64,000 nt of DNA from Bergeyella cardium. Lineage in GTDB: Bacteria > Bacteroidota > Bacteroidia > Flavobacteriales > Weeksellaceae. The notes under the pieces are model-generated. The model was not told where the DNA came from, did no database searches, and was given only the letters and a program-made list of their open reading frames with translations. The number at the start of each line of letters is the position of its first letter. Within the stretch, counting starts at the first letter, position 1. The DNA lies in contig NZ_QYCZ01000001.1 of NCBI RefSeq assembly GCF_003614945.1, positions 638,001-702,000 on the forward strand, given 5' to 3'. The translations under genes were made by a program, and so were the position numbers. This document shows positions 42,971 to 51,059 of this stretch, piece by piece.

Positions 42971-43996
42971 TTAATTCAGAACTAAGGTTAGCTTTTCAAA
43001 TTCTTTTTCGGGGTTTTTGTTTTCGTAGAGGATTTTATAAATCGTATCAATCATCGGAGTGTGGAGATTCTTCTCGCGGGCGGTGTTATAGATAGATTGT
43101 GCGGCGTAGTAGCCTTCGGCAATCATATTCATAGACTGTATGGCGGACTTCACCGTATAGCCCTTCCCGATGAGATTCCCCAAGCTGCGGTTCCTCGAAA
43201 AGAGGGAATATGCCGTTACGAGCAAGTCTCCTAAATATGCACTTTCATTTACATCTCTCGGCGCTTCGTATATCCCTTCAAGGAAGGTTTCCATCTCTCG
43301 AATGGCATTGCTCACGAAGACTGCCGTGAAGTTGTCACCATAGCCCAATCCACTCGCAATCCCCGCCCCGATAGCATAGATATTCTTGAGGATGGCGCTG
43401 TATTCATTCCCGAGAATATCGCTACTGCTATGCACATTGATGAAATTAGATGAGAATAATCGGATGAGCTTCGCTTTTACCTCTTCATCGGCAGCGGCAA
43501 TGGTAAGATAGGAGAGGCGCTCCATCGCTACCTCTTCGGCGTGGCAAGGTCCAGCAATGACGCCTTGGCACTTAAACCCAATGCTGAATTCATTTCTAAG
43601 GTAGTGTGCCACTACATCATTTACTTTCGGTACGATACCCTTGATGGCAGAGACGAAAACCTTTCCTTTATAATCGCAGGAAAGTCCGTCCATAGCGTCT
43701 GAAAGATAGATAGACGGCGTAGCGAGAACGATGATATCACAAGCCGAAACCACTTCATTAATATCGGTTGTGAGCTGAAGGTTCTCCAAGTTGAAATTAA
43801 CCGCCGTGAGGTAGCTTGGGTTATGCCCTCTGCGCTCGATAGCACCTTTTACATATTCATTTCTCACACACCAGTGCACGAGTTTGGAATTCTGCACCAG
43901 CATCTTCACAATAGCCGTAGCGAAGCTACCACTCCCCACCACACCCACCGAGGGGAGCGCTTCCTGAGTACCGTAATTTATATTTTCATTAGCCAT
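42971..43996 (-). CDS. gpsA: Glycerol-3-phosphate dehydrogenase [NAD(P)+]
   Basis: 341 residues. Makes sn-glycerol-3-phosphate from dihydroxyacetone phosphate for phospholipids. The NAD site is GVVGSGSFATAIVKML (GxGxxxxA), followed by VSAIKGIVP, VIAGPCHAEEV (GPSxAxE-type motif with Cys) and the catalytic Lys in YSAILKNIYAIGAGIASGLGYGDN. It lies 38 bases after the RDD gene. Confidence 0.95.
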   Translation of the reverse strand: MANENINYGTQEALPSVGVVGSGSFATAIVKMLVQNSKLVHWCVRNEYVKGAIERRGHNPSYLTAVNFNLENLQLTTDINEVVSACDIIVLATPSIYLSDAMDGLSCDYKGKVFVSAIKGIVPKVNDVVAHYLRNEFSIGFKCQGVIAGPCHAEEVAMERLSYLTIAAADEEVKAKLIRLFSSNFINVHSSSDILGNEYSAILKNIYAIGAGIASGLGYGDNFTAVFVSNAIREMETFLEGIYEAPRDVNESAYLGDLLVTAYSLFSRNRSLGNLIGKGYTVKSAIQSMNMIAEGYYAAQSIYNTAREKNLHTPMIDTIYKILYENKNPEKEFEKLTLVLN

Positions 43997-44034
43997 AAGG
44001 CAAAAGTTTTTAATTATAAAATAATTACTAAAAA

Positions 44035-44550
44035 TTAAGAATCTAATTCTTCCGCTCTATTTCCTACACTCATCATCTCTGATTCCATTCTAAAATCTTC
44101 ATTATATTTTTTTAGATTTACTACTCTGGTTTCAGACCACGAGTCGTGCCATCCATTTTCAGTAAAAAAGGAAATACCATCAAAAGGAATTAGGCGTATG
44201 AAATTTCGGATTAAAAAATCCCTCATTGTAGGAGTAGTACCATCAATAGAAATTGCCTTAGTACCTGTAATAAACTTACCTATACTTCTCCCTTTGGTAA
44301 AGTATTCTATGGCGAACAGGTAGATTACATAGGCAATCGTTGTAATAATTCTGTCCAAGAATGTGTTTTCTCCTAACCTTTCAAGGACATCTAATGGTTT
44401 GGTTATTCCTATATCAGCAAGGAATCCTAAGATGAGTCCGATAATAATGAATCCTAAGATGATTACAAGATAATCTATTATATAATTCAGAAAGCGGATT
44501 CCTCTGCTTGCCCTGTTGATATCAACTACGCGTAAGTATTTTTTAGACAT
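44035..44550 (-). CDS. RDD family membrane protein
   Basis: 171 residues. The RDD motif is changed: the first helix reads ASRGIRFLNYIIDYLVIILGF, with R and D in place. There are about three hydrophobic segments (28-50, 70-90 and one around 100-115), then RSIGKFITGTKAISIDG, typical of RDD proteins. The C-terminal tail is soluble (WHDSWSETRVVNL). Function uncertain; some RDD proteins are ion transporters. Part of the gmk unit, 12 bases after the NadA-like gene. Confidence 0.85.
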   Translation of the reverse strand: MSKKYLRVVDINRASRGIRFLNYIIDYLVIILGFIIIGLILGFLADIGITKPLDVLERLGENTFLDRIITTIAYVIYLFAIEYFTKGRSIGKFITGTKAISIDGTTPTMRDFLIRNFIRLIPFDGISFFTENGWHDSWSETRVVNLKKYNEDFRMESEMMSVGNRAEELDS

Positions 44551-44562
44551 ATCTATATTTTT

Positions 44563-44985
44563 TTAATCATTGAGTACTTTTTCTATTCGGGTTAGAAGTG
44601 CATCGTCTGCGATTACTTCTGGAAGTTCATATTTTAAGGATAAATACAGCTTTTCTAAATCGGGTTCGAAGAAGATGATTTTCCGCTCTGGGGAGAGGGC
44701 TTTTGCCAGCTCAGCAGTGGTTTTACTCGTGCAGAAAGCTATTGTGTGGAGTTTATTTTCATTGGCTTTTTGGAGGAGGCGAATGGAGCTCCCCATAGCA
44801 TCAGCCACTGATTTGATTTCAGTACTCATATTTTGATGGGCAAAGACTAAAATCCCTTTTTCTTCTTTTAGTTTTTGAATGGACTGCAACAGATGCTCTC
44901 CTGAGGGGATTTGTAAATCTCCGAAGCGCATAAAGTCAAACACAGGCAGGTTTTCTTTTTCTTTTTTTTGAGTTTGAATACCCAT
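44563..44985 (-). CDS. Single-domain NadA-like (quinolinate synthase N-domain) protein
   Basis: 140 residues. The segment LLQSIQKLKEEKGILVFAHQNMSTEIKSVADAMGSSIRLLQKA followed by TIAFCTSKTTAELAKALSPERKIIFFEP aligns by eye with the first of the three domains of quinolinate synthase NadA (LKEE...ILAH...EIQ.VAD..GDS...A, then FMAETAKILNP). The other two domains and the three iron-sulphur cysteines are absent, so catalysis of the NadA reaction is not expected. It lies 12 bases after gmk and 12 before the RDD gene. In related genomes nadD often sits beside gmk, so a link to NAD metabolism is possible. Homology is inferred from pattern only. Confidence 0.6.
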   Translation of the reverse strand: MGIQTQKKEKENLPVFDFMRFGDLQIPSGEHLLQSIQKLKEEKGILVFAHQNMSTEIKSVADAMGSSIRLLQKANENKLHTIAFCTSKTTAELAKALSPERKIIFFEPDLEKLYLSLKYELPEVIADDALLTRIEKVLND

Positions 44986-44997
44986 TGTTTTTAGGTT

Positions 44998-45552
44998 TTA
45001 GATGAATGATTGTATTAAACTTTCTACTTCTTTTTTAGCATCGGAGAGGTTGTCATTGGTTACGATTTTATCAAACAGATGCTGATAAGAAAGTTCCTCT
45101 TCGGCTTTGGAAATTCGGGTTCTGATGGTCGTTTCGTCATCGGTACCGCGAGAGATAAGTCTGCGCTCGAGCTCCTCAACAGACGGTGGCTTGATGAAAA
45201 TAGAAAGCGCCTGTGCCCCGAAATACTTTTTGAGTGCTATGCCTCCTTTTACATCTACATCGAAGATGACGACTTTGTTTTCATCCCAAATTCTCTGTAC
45301 TTCATCCTTCAAAGTGCCGTAGAATTTATCGGTATATACTTCTTCATATTCCACGAAAGCCCCTTCGGCAATTTTTGATTTAAATTCTTCAGGGCTTAAA
45401 AAATAATAATCCTTCCCGTGAGTTTCCTCTCCTCGTGGGCTTCTCGTAGTGCAGGAGATGGAAAAAGCGAGGCGAGGGAAAACTTCGAGGGCGTGCTTTA
45501 CGAGTGTAGTTTTACCACTTCCTGAGGGTGCCGAAAATATAATGACTTTCAT
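44998..45552 (-). CDS. gmk: Guanylate kinase
   Basis: 184 residues. Phosphorylates GMP to GDP. The P-loop is IFSAPSGSGKTTLVKHA at the start, then FSISCTTRSPRGEETHGKDYYFLS (GMP-binding), EYEEVYTDKFYGT, IFDVDVKGGIALKK (Walker B) and ISRGTDDETTIRTRI. It follows yicC after 11 bases, the common yicC-gmk pairing. Confidence 0.97.
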   Translation of the reverse strand: MKVIIFSAPSGSGKTTLVKHALEVFPRLAFSISCTTRSPRGEETHGKDYYFLSPEEFKSKIAEGAFVEYEEVYTDKFYGTLKDEVQRIWDENKVVIFDVDVKGGIALKKYFGAQALSIFIKPPSVEELERRLISRGTDDETTIRTRISKAEEELSYQHLFDKIVTNDNLSDAKKEVESLIQSFI

Positions 45553-45563
45553 TCTTACACTTT

Positions 45564-46421
45564 TTAAAGTATGTTGAGCGTTTGCTCTTTGATTTTTTCA
45601 AGGTCGTCTTTCATTGCGACAACGAGCTTTTGTATATCTGCTTGGTTTGCTTTTGAGCCGAGAGTATTGATTTCCCTGCCGATTTCCTGAGAGATAAACC
45701 CGAGCTTTTTCCCTGATAAATCTTCTCCTTTCATCACTTCGCGGAAGTAGCTTAAGTGCTGGGCAAGTCGCACTTTCTCCTCCGAGATGTCCAGTTTTTC
45801 GGTATAATATGCCAGCTCTTGGTAGAACCTCGTCTCATCTATATTTTCAAATTCAGAGAGGGTTCGCTGGTATCTTTCACGAATGTTAATGATTCTTTGC
45901 TCCTCGAAAGGCTGGACCTTTTTTAGATTTTCACCTATGTTCTCAAGGCATTTGGAGAGGTCTTCTTCCAGTACTTTTCCTTCGGTCTTTCTGAAGTCTG
46001 TGAATTTTTCCAGTGCTTCGCGGAAAAGCCCTGTGAGGAAGTTCCATTCCTCTTCTCTTAGTTCATCGGGTTTAGAAGAGATGGCTTCAGGCATTCGTAC
46101 GGCCATTTTAAGGTATTCAAACTCGGGTCCGTCGCTTGCACAGTCTTTCAACTCCTCCATATAGGAAGCGATGAGCTCTTTATTTATCTTTACATCATTG
46201 CATGCATCCAGCGTATCACAGTTGATAAAGCAATCTACCTTGCCTCGGATAATTCCATCATTAAGGATTTTTCTCAGGTCAAATTCCTTTTCCTTATACC
46301 TCACGGGTACTCTTATATTCAGGTCAAAGGACTTAGAGTTGAGCGATTTCACCTCTACGCTGATTTTCTTCCCTTCAAAAACACCTTCGCTTCTTCCGAA
46401 GCCTGTCATAGATAAAATCAT
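45564..46421 (-). CDS. YicC family protein (putative endoribonuclease)
   Basis: 285 residues. Family start MILSMTGFGRSEG, then VEVKSLNSKSFDLNIRVP and the C-terminal DUF1732 region SEEKVRLAQHLSYFREVMKGEDLSGKKLGFISQEIGREINTLGSKANQADIQKLVVAMKDDLEKIKEQTLNIL, which is diagnostic. The E. coli homologue affects RNA turnover. It heads the unit yicC-gmk-NadA-like-RDD-gpsA. A TATTTTTG -7 lies at 46442-46449 on the minus strand. Confidence 0.94.
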   Translation of the reverse strand: MILSMTGFGRSEGVFEGKKISVEVKSLNSKSFDLNIRVPVRYKEKEFDLRKILNDGIIRGKVDCFINCDTLDACNDVKINKELIASYMEELKDCASDGPEFEYLKMAVRMPEAISSKPDELREEEWNFLTGLFREALEKFTDFRKTEGKVLEEDLSKCLENIGENLKKVQPFEEQRIINIRERYQRTLSEFENIDETRFYQELAYYTEKLDISEEKVRLAQHLSYFREVMKGEDLSGKKLGFISQEIGREINTLGSKANQADIQKLVVAMKDDLEKIKEQTLNIL

Positions 46422-46441
46422 ATTGTCTAAAAAAATTGGGG

Positions 46442-46449
46442 CAAAAATA
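46442..46449 (-). promoter_or_regulatory. -7 promoter element of the yicC-gmk unit
   Basis: TATTTTTG on the minus strand, 21 bases before the yicC start. Confidence 0.55.
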
Positions 46450-46581
46450 TAAAATAATTATTTCTATTTACGGTATGAGAGGCGCACCTTTGCAAGTAGA
46501 TGTTTAGCCATAGTGTAGGATGCTTATTTAATATTAAGGTTATGCTCTTTATTTTACTATTAAATTGACAAGTAATACTAT

Positions 46582-47064
46582 TTATTTAATTCTACCCTGT
46601 AAATTCGGTTCTATTTTGGAAAAATAAGCACTTAAAAGTTTCTCAATATTTGTGTCTATGGTTTTTAACCTCACCTTTGAATTGTGTAGGTAATATGCTT
46701 CTGCCAGAGGGGAAACCCGCTGATAAATGAGCCTTACCTCACCGCTGCTTTCTGCTACTAAAATCCTGAGAGGGAGCTCTATCGCAGCATAAATATCTTC
46801 CTGCATTATTGGAGTACCTGCTTTGGGATTACCCACAATAAAAACTGTAGCAGGTTTTAGCTCCATACCCACTTCTTTTGCTGCTTGGGAGTGGTCTATC
46901 TCTGCAAAAATCTTTATCTCTTTTTCTTTCAGAATTTGCCTTAATTGGTTTAGGGTTTCACTGAAATTTGACTGACTTCTAAAAACAAGGTCTGTACCTG
47001 TCTTCGATTGAGAAAAAAGCATCTGAAAGAGGATGATTCCCATTATCATAAAAATATTTTTCAT
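46582..47064 (-). CDS. Exported DUF302 protein
   Basis: 160 residues with a signal peptide (MKNIFMIMGIILFQMLFSQ). The DUF302 core is clear: LRQILKEKEIKIFAEIDHSQAAKEVGMELKPATVFIVGNPKAGTPIMQ, followed by ELPLRILVAESSGEVRLIY. This swapped-hairpin AbrB-like dimer domain is of unknown role and is often periplasmic. It stands alone, with no obvious promoter or partner. Confidence 0.88.
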   Translation of the reverse strand: MKNIFMIMGIILFQMLFSQSKTGTDLVFRSQSNFSETLNQLRQILKEKEIKIFAEIDHSQAAKEVGMELKPATVFIVGNPKAGTPIMQEDIYAAIELPLRILVAESSGEVRLIYQRVSPLAEAYYLHNSKVRLKTIDTNIEKLLSAYFSKIEPNLQGRIK

Positions 47065-47208
47065 TTTATTATTCGTTTATTTTTACTGTCAAAAATATAA
47101 AAACTTCAACAATCCTTTGATAAGCCAAATACAATAGCTTTATACAATTGCCTATTCCCTTTTTTTAATGAAATTTGCAATCGCTTCATTTGTAAAAAAG
47201 AATCAGGT

Positions 47209-48252
47209 ATGAAAAAGCCTAAAATCGCTTATATAGAAATAGATACTCACCCTGAAATCGTACAGAATTTTATGGAGCTTACCCTGCTCTCTCGAGATTT
47301 TGAAATCGATTTCTACCTATCTGAAAAGATTTTGAAGCAGATTAATCCCATTCAACAGAATATTTTTGTAGTCTCCCCAGAAAATCTATTATCAGAGCTC
47401 GAAAAGCAAAATTATAACCTTATAATTATAGGGACAGCGCACAGATACTTTCATATCTTTAAAAAAATTATAAAAAAACAGAGTGCAACCATTATAGTTC
47501 ATAATATCAACTTTTCAAAATCTTCAAAGCTCAGTCTCTTTAAAAATATCTTTAAAGAAGAGGTGGTTTTCAGACTTAAACTCCTACTAAAAGAGGGATT
47601 GCTTTCTGCTCCCAATCTTTATAAAAATGTGAGCAAAACCTTTGTTTTAGGCAAATCTCTGGCAACTGAAGGGCGGATATTTCTCCCTGTTTTCTACTCG
47701 GAAAAATTAAGCGGAAAACCAAAAACCACTGGAAAAATAAGAATTGTAATTCCAGGTGCTGTCTCCCAAAAGCGGAGAGATTATCTGCATATTTTGAAGA
47801 GGATAAAAACTTTTAAACTCAATGCTGAAATTATTTTCTGTGGAAAAGCCAGCAGCGCCGAGCACTCTTGGCTAAAAGAAGCTCAAAAACACTTGCCTGC
47901 CAATCTCAAAATAAAATTTTTCAGTACAAAACTTAGCCGAGAAACCTTTGACCAAATAATGGCCTCTGCTGATGTTCTCTGGTGCCCGATACAAGAAAAA
48001 ACCACCTTTATGAGCGTTGAAGAGACTTACGGCAAAACCAAAATCAGTGGAAACACAGGCGATGCCATCAGATATCAGAAGCCCGCAATATTCCCAAAAG
48101 GATACGAATCTCCGCTTCCATTTATTTTTGAGGAAAAAGAGGATATTGAAACTCAAATTTTAGAAATCATTAATACTCCCCTCGATTTTAATGATTATTC
48201 GCAAGAGAAAGTCGCCTCTGCATTGGCTGCCTTGTTGAAGAATTCATTTTAA
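47209..48252 (+). CDS. Putative glycosyltransferase (GT-B-like)
   Basis: 347 residues, soluble, no signal peptide. The pattern of an N-terminal Rossmann-like half (KIAYIEIDTHPEIVQNFMEL, LIIIGTAHRYF) and a second half starting IRIVIPGAVSQKRRDYLHIL, with DQIMASADVLWCPIQ and TKISGNTGDAIRYQKPAIFP, is that of GT-B glycosyltransferases. No family number can be assigned. It lies 17 bases before rbfA, so the two may be cotranscribed. A surface-sugar role is likely but unproven. Confidence 0.7.
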   Translation: MKKPKIAYIEIDTHPEIVQNFMELTLLSRDFEIDFYLSEKILKQINPIQQNIFVVSPENLLSELEKQNYNLIIIGTAHRYFHIFKKIIKKQSATIIVHNINFSKSSKLSLFKNIFKEEVVFRLKLLLKEGLLSAPNLYKNVSKTFVLGKSLATEGRIFLPVFYSEKLSGKPKTTGKIRIVIPGAVSQKRRDYLHILKRIKTFKLNAEIIFCGKASSAEHSWLKEAQKHLPANLKIKFFSTKLSRETFDQIMASADVLWCPIQEKTTFMSVEETYGKTKISGNTGDAIRYQKPAIFPKGYESPLPFIFEEKEDIETQILEIINTPLDFNDYSQEKVASALAALLKNSF

Positions 48253-48269
48253 TATCCTACATTTGCAGT

Positions 48270-48632
48270 ATGAATGAGAGCAATAGACAGCGTAAAGTCG
48301 CACAAATTATACAAGAAGATTTTGCCGAACTTTTTAGAAAACAATCGGCAGAAAGCAATAAGAATTTCATCATTACCGTCTCTGATGTAAAAGTAACCGC
48401 TGATCTCAGCATTGCGAAGATTTACCTCAGTATTTTCCCTCAAGAATTTAGAGCGCCAATTATGAAGGAAGTGGAAGCCAATAAATCCCAATACCGAAAC
48501 TTCATCGGGCAGAAAATGGCAAAGCAAGTGAGAATCATCCCAGACCTTCAATTCTATCTCGATACCTCACTGGATGATGTGGAAAGATTAGAGCGCGAAC
48601 TGAGAGGCGAGGGCGATAACCCAGTGCTTTAA
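48270..48632 (+). CDS. rbfA: Ribosome-binding factor A
   Basis: 120 residues of KH-like fold. It helps mature the 16S 5' end and 30S subunit. Seen are RQRKVAQIIQEDFAELF at the start, FIITVSDVKVTADLSIAKIYLSIFP and RIIPDLQFYLDTSLDDVERLE, all diagnostic. It precedes the permease gene by 40 bases, a pairing seen in other Bacteroidota. Confidence 0.95.
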   Translation: MNESNRQRKVAQIIQEDFAELFRKQSAESNKNFIITVSDVKVTADLSIAKIYLSIFPQEFRAPIMKEVEANKSQYRNFIGQKMAKQVRIIPDLQFYLDTSLDDVERLERELRGEGDNPVL

Positions 48633-48672
48633 TCCTAAAAACTAAAAGCAAACGCTCAGCATTTCTCTGCGT

Positions 48673-49860
48673 ATGAATACCCCTTTTTATATCGCCAGAA
48701 GATACCTTATCGCCAAGAAAGGCAATACTGCCGTAACCTTTATCACTTGGCTTGCTGCCTTTGCGATGATGACTGCCGTAGCAGCAATGTTTATCATCGT
48801 ATCCGTATTTTCAGGTTTGGAAGATTTGAATAAGGACATCATCGCAAACCTACACGCTGACCTTAGCATCTATCCAAAAGAGGGAAAAACGCTTAAAAAC
48901 ATTGGGAAACTAAAGTCCGTTCTCTCCAAAACCGATGAAGTAAAACACTTCTCCAAGGTAATACAAGAAAAGGTCTATATCAGCTATAATAATGTGGGAG
49001 AAATCGCCTATCTGAGAGGAGTAGATTCTGCTTATACTTCGGTAAATCCCATAGATAAAAAGCTGCTTTTGGGGCACTATCCATCCTTTGATTATTCCAA
49101 TGAAGTATTTATAGAAAACGGTCTTAATAGCCGGCTTTCCATTCCCATAGATACTGAAAATGACTATGCAACGCTCTTTATGCCCAAAGCTGGTACAGGA
49201 ATCATCAGCAAAGAAGAAGATATATTTAATAAGAAAGAAATCTATACTACAGGGGTGTTTTTTTCCGATAATGATGAGCTGAATAACCATATCATTGCAC
49301 CATTGGAACTCGCACAGCAGCTCTTGGATTTACCAAAATCTGCCGCCTATAGCATAGTGATAAAACTAAAAGACGAAAGCCAAGCCAATACCATAAAATC
49401 CCAATTAGAAAGCCAACTCGGGAGCGACTATACCTTAAAAACAAAAGAAGAAGAAAACGCTGCCTTCTGGAAAATGATCAATACCGAAAAACTGATGATT
49501 TATCTCATCTTTACGCTCGTAATCTTCATCACAACATTTAATCTGGCAGGGGCAATCATCATTTTACAGCTCGATAAAAAAGAGCAGGCAAAAGCCCTTA
49601 TCTCACTCGGATTTTCACAAAGAAATCTCAGAAAAATATACTTCTACACAGGTTTGCTCATCGTGCTTTTTGGGATTGTTTTAGGGCTTATTATCGGTAC
49701 GCTTATCTGCCTCTTCCAGCTCAATACAGGGCTCGTAAAAGCCAGCGAATACCTCCCTTTCCCTATAAAAATTACACTGAACAATTACATCCTCGTAACC
49801 TCCATAGCCCTCGCAATGGGTCTCCTCGTCTCTTGGTTTTTCTCGAAATCTCGGCGGTAG
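48673..49860 (+). CDS. ABC transporter permease, LolC/LolE (FtsX/MacB) family
   Basis: 395 residues. One N-terminal helix (TAVTFITWLAAFAMMTAVAAMFIIVSVFSGLEDLN), a large periplasmic domain (about 55-270), then three C-terminal helices, the FtsX topology of four helices. The N-terminus FYIARRYLIAKKG and the motif LDKKEQAKALISLGFSQRNLRKIYFYTGLLI are typical of LolC/E, which extract lipoproteins from the inner membrane with the ATPase LolD. No LolD is in the window. Specific assignment as lolC or lolE is uncertain. Confidence 0.88.
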   Translation: MNTPFYIARRYLIAKKGNTAVTFITWLAAFAMMTAVAAMFIIVSVFSGLEDLNKDIIANLHADLSIYPKEGKTLKNIGKLKSVLSKTDEVKHFSKVIQEKVYISYNNVGEIAYLRGVDSAYTSVNPIDKKLLLGHYPSFDYSNEVFIENGLNSRLSIPIDTENDYATLFMPKAGTGIISKEEDIFNKKEIYTTGVFFSDNDELNNHIIAPLELAQQLLDLPKSAAYSIVIKLKDESQANTIKSQLESQLGSDYTLKTKEEENAAFWKMINTEKLMIYLIFTLVIFITTFNLAGAIIILQLDKKEQAKALISLGFSQRNLRKIYFYTGLLIVLFGIVLGLIIGTLICLFQLNTGLVKASEYLPFPIKITLNNYILVTSIALAMGLLVSWFFSKSRR

Positions 49861-50039
49861 GTAATAATAAGAAATCAGCAGTAGGCAAATCAGCAGTAGG
49901 TAGCGCATCGCTATAAGGGAGATTATTCGTAGGCAATCATCCCTTCTCCTAAGATATTTTCACGATTTAAAAAATATTATAAGTATTTTTTAATGAATTA
50001 ATAAAAAACAATTATAATCATTATCAATTTCAATATAAA

Positions 50040-50054
50040 GGGGTCAGAGACCCC
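50040..50054. repeat. GGGGTC hairpin, copy 2
   Basis: GGGGTC (50040-50045), AGA loop, GACCCC (50049-50054): a perfect 6-bp stem. Reverse-complemented it matches the element at 1575-1589 in 14 of 15 positions. Confidence 0.5.
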
Positions 50055-50087
50055 ATATTATTATTAACATTTTATTCCGCGCATTCC

Positions 50088-50200
50088 GTTTGGAATAAAA
50101 TCCCGTTGGGGTTAAAGACAAACAACCCTGTTTGTAATAAAACCCTTCGGGGGGTTAAGGAGAAACAACCTTGTTTGTAATAAATCCCCGTGGGGGGGGT
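50088..50200. repeat. Tandem 42/43-bp palindromic repeats
   Basis: Units beginning GTTTG(G/T)AATAAA start at 50088, 50130 and 50173 (spacing 42 and 43). Each contains a short C-run/G-run hairpin (CCCGTTGGGG, CCCTTCGGGG, CCCCGTGGGG), and junctions such as ACAAAC...GTTTGT also pair. The third unit is cut short. It resembles dispersed palindromic repeats of Bacteroidota, but I cannot name the family. Confidence 0.6.
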
Positions 50201-50438
50201 ACGCGCAATATGGGGGAAATTAAATCCTTGGAAACTTGAAGGGTTTTAGTGCGGAATTAGATTGAAATTAGTGAAAAATCGATGATTTTGTTATTAATTC
50301 TGTAATTAAGAAAGGGGAAATCCTTAAAAATAGAGGGTTTTGAGAGGAGAGAGAGGGGAGTATGGAGTGAAGAAAAGCGGGCGGTGAGAAATTAATTTTG
50401 GATATTTTTGCGCTTCATTATAAAACAAAAAAGAAGAG

Positions 50439-51056
50439 ATGCCTTTTTTTAGAGATTTTTCGGATGCCGATGCACAGCTCCTCGTTTGGAGGTGTAGCGA
50501 GGGAGAGGCATTTCCCGCGCAGGTGCTTCTATTGCCAGAGGATGAGGCGAAGATAAAGGGCTACCCGCAGAGGAAGGTTCAGGAGGTGCTGATGATTCGC
50601 CAGCTGCTTCGCCAGTCGCTCCCAGCGCATAGGATTTTGTATCGCGAGGGCGCGCCTTACCTCCAGCCGAAAAGCTATGAAATCTCGATTTCACACTCGT
50701 ATCCTTACGCTGTTTTGGGCTATTCGCAGAGGAAAATCGGGGTGGATGTGGAGCGCCTCAATCCAAAACTTTTAAGGCTGAAGGACAAATTTCTCAATCC
50801 AAATGAAAAGGCTTTTGTGCCTCGAGGAAACGAGCTGGAGTATTTGGCAGCGGTCTGGTCGGTCAAGGAAAGCCTCTACAAAATGCACCATACGAAGCAT
50901 TGGTCGCTCAAAAAACATTATGAGGTCTTTCCGTTTTCGGAGGCAGATTTAGGGGCGGTTCGCTGCCGAGTTTATGATGAAAATGGGGAGGATAACTATC
51001 TTGCGAGGGTTATTTTCTTTGATGATTATGTGCTTACTATTGTTTTGGGCGAATGA
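50439..51056 (+). CDS. 4'-phosphopantetheinyl transferase superfamily protein
   Basis: 205 residues, Sfp-like architecture. The pantetheinyl transfer motifs are present: ISISHSYPYAVLGYS, the Mg-binding KIGVDVERL, and WSVKESLYKMH (W-(S/T)-x-K-E-(S/A)-x-x-K). It loads 4'-phosphopantetheine from CoA onto carrier proteins of fatty acid, polyketide or peptide synthesis. No carrier protein is adjacent. The gene ends 3 bases before the convergent glycosyltransferase gene. Confidence 0.92.
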   Translation: MPFFRDFSDADAQLLVWRCSEGEAFPAQVLLLPEDEAKIKGYPQRKVQEVLMIRQLLRQSLPAHRILYREGAPYLQPKSYEISISHSYPYAVLGYSQRKIGVDVERLNPKLLRLKDKFLNPNEKAFVPRGNELEYLAAVWSVKESLYKMHHTKHWSLKKHYEVFPFSEADLGAVRCRVYDENGEDNYLARVIFFDDYVLTIVLGE

Positions 51057-51059
51057 TTT

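Larger units (their letters stand above)
49861..50438. other. 578-bp repeat-rich gap without genes
   Basis: No coding sequence is recognisable. In order it holds a short tandem duplication of about 16 bases (AATCAGCAGTAGG twice, near 49874-49901), an AT-rich stretch, the GGGGTC hairpin at 50040, two and a half 42/43-bp repeats with internal hairpins (50088-50200), and a purine-rich stretch up to a TATTTTTG -7 element at 50403-50410 before the phosphopantetheinyl transferase. Confidence 0.65.

Noticed and set aside
44563-44985. Truncation of a full nadA gene by the RDD gene
   Set aside because: No remnants of NadA domains 2-3 or of the cluster cysteines were found in neighbouring frames, and the gene has a normal stop with short intergenic gaps on both sides.
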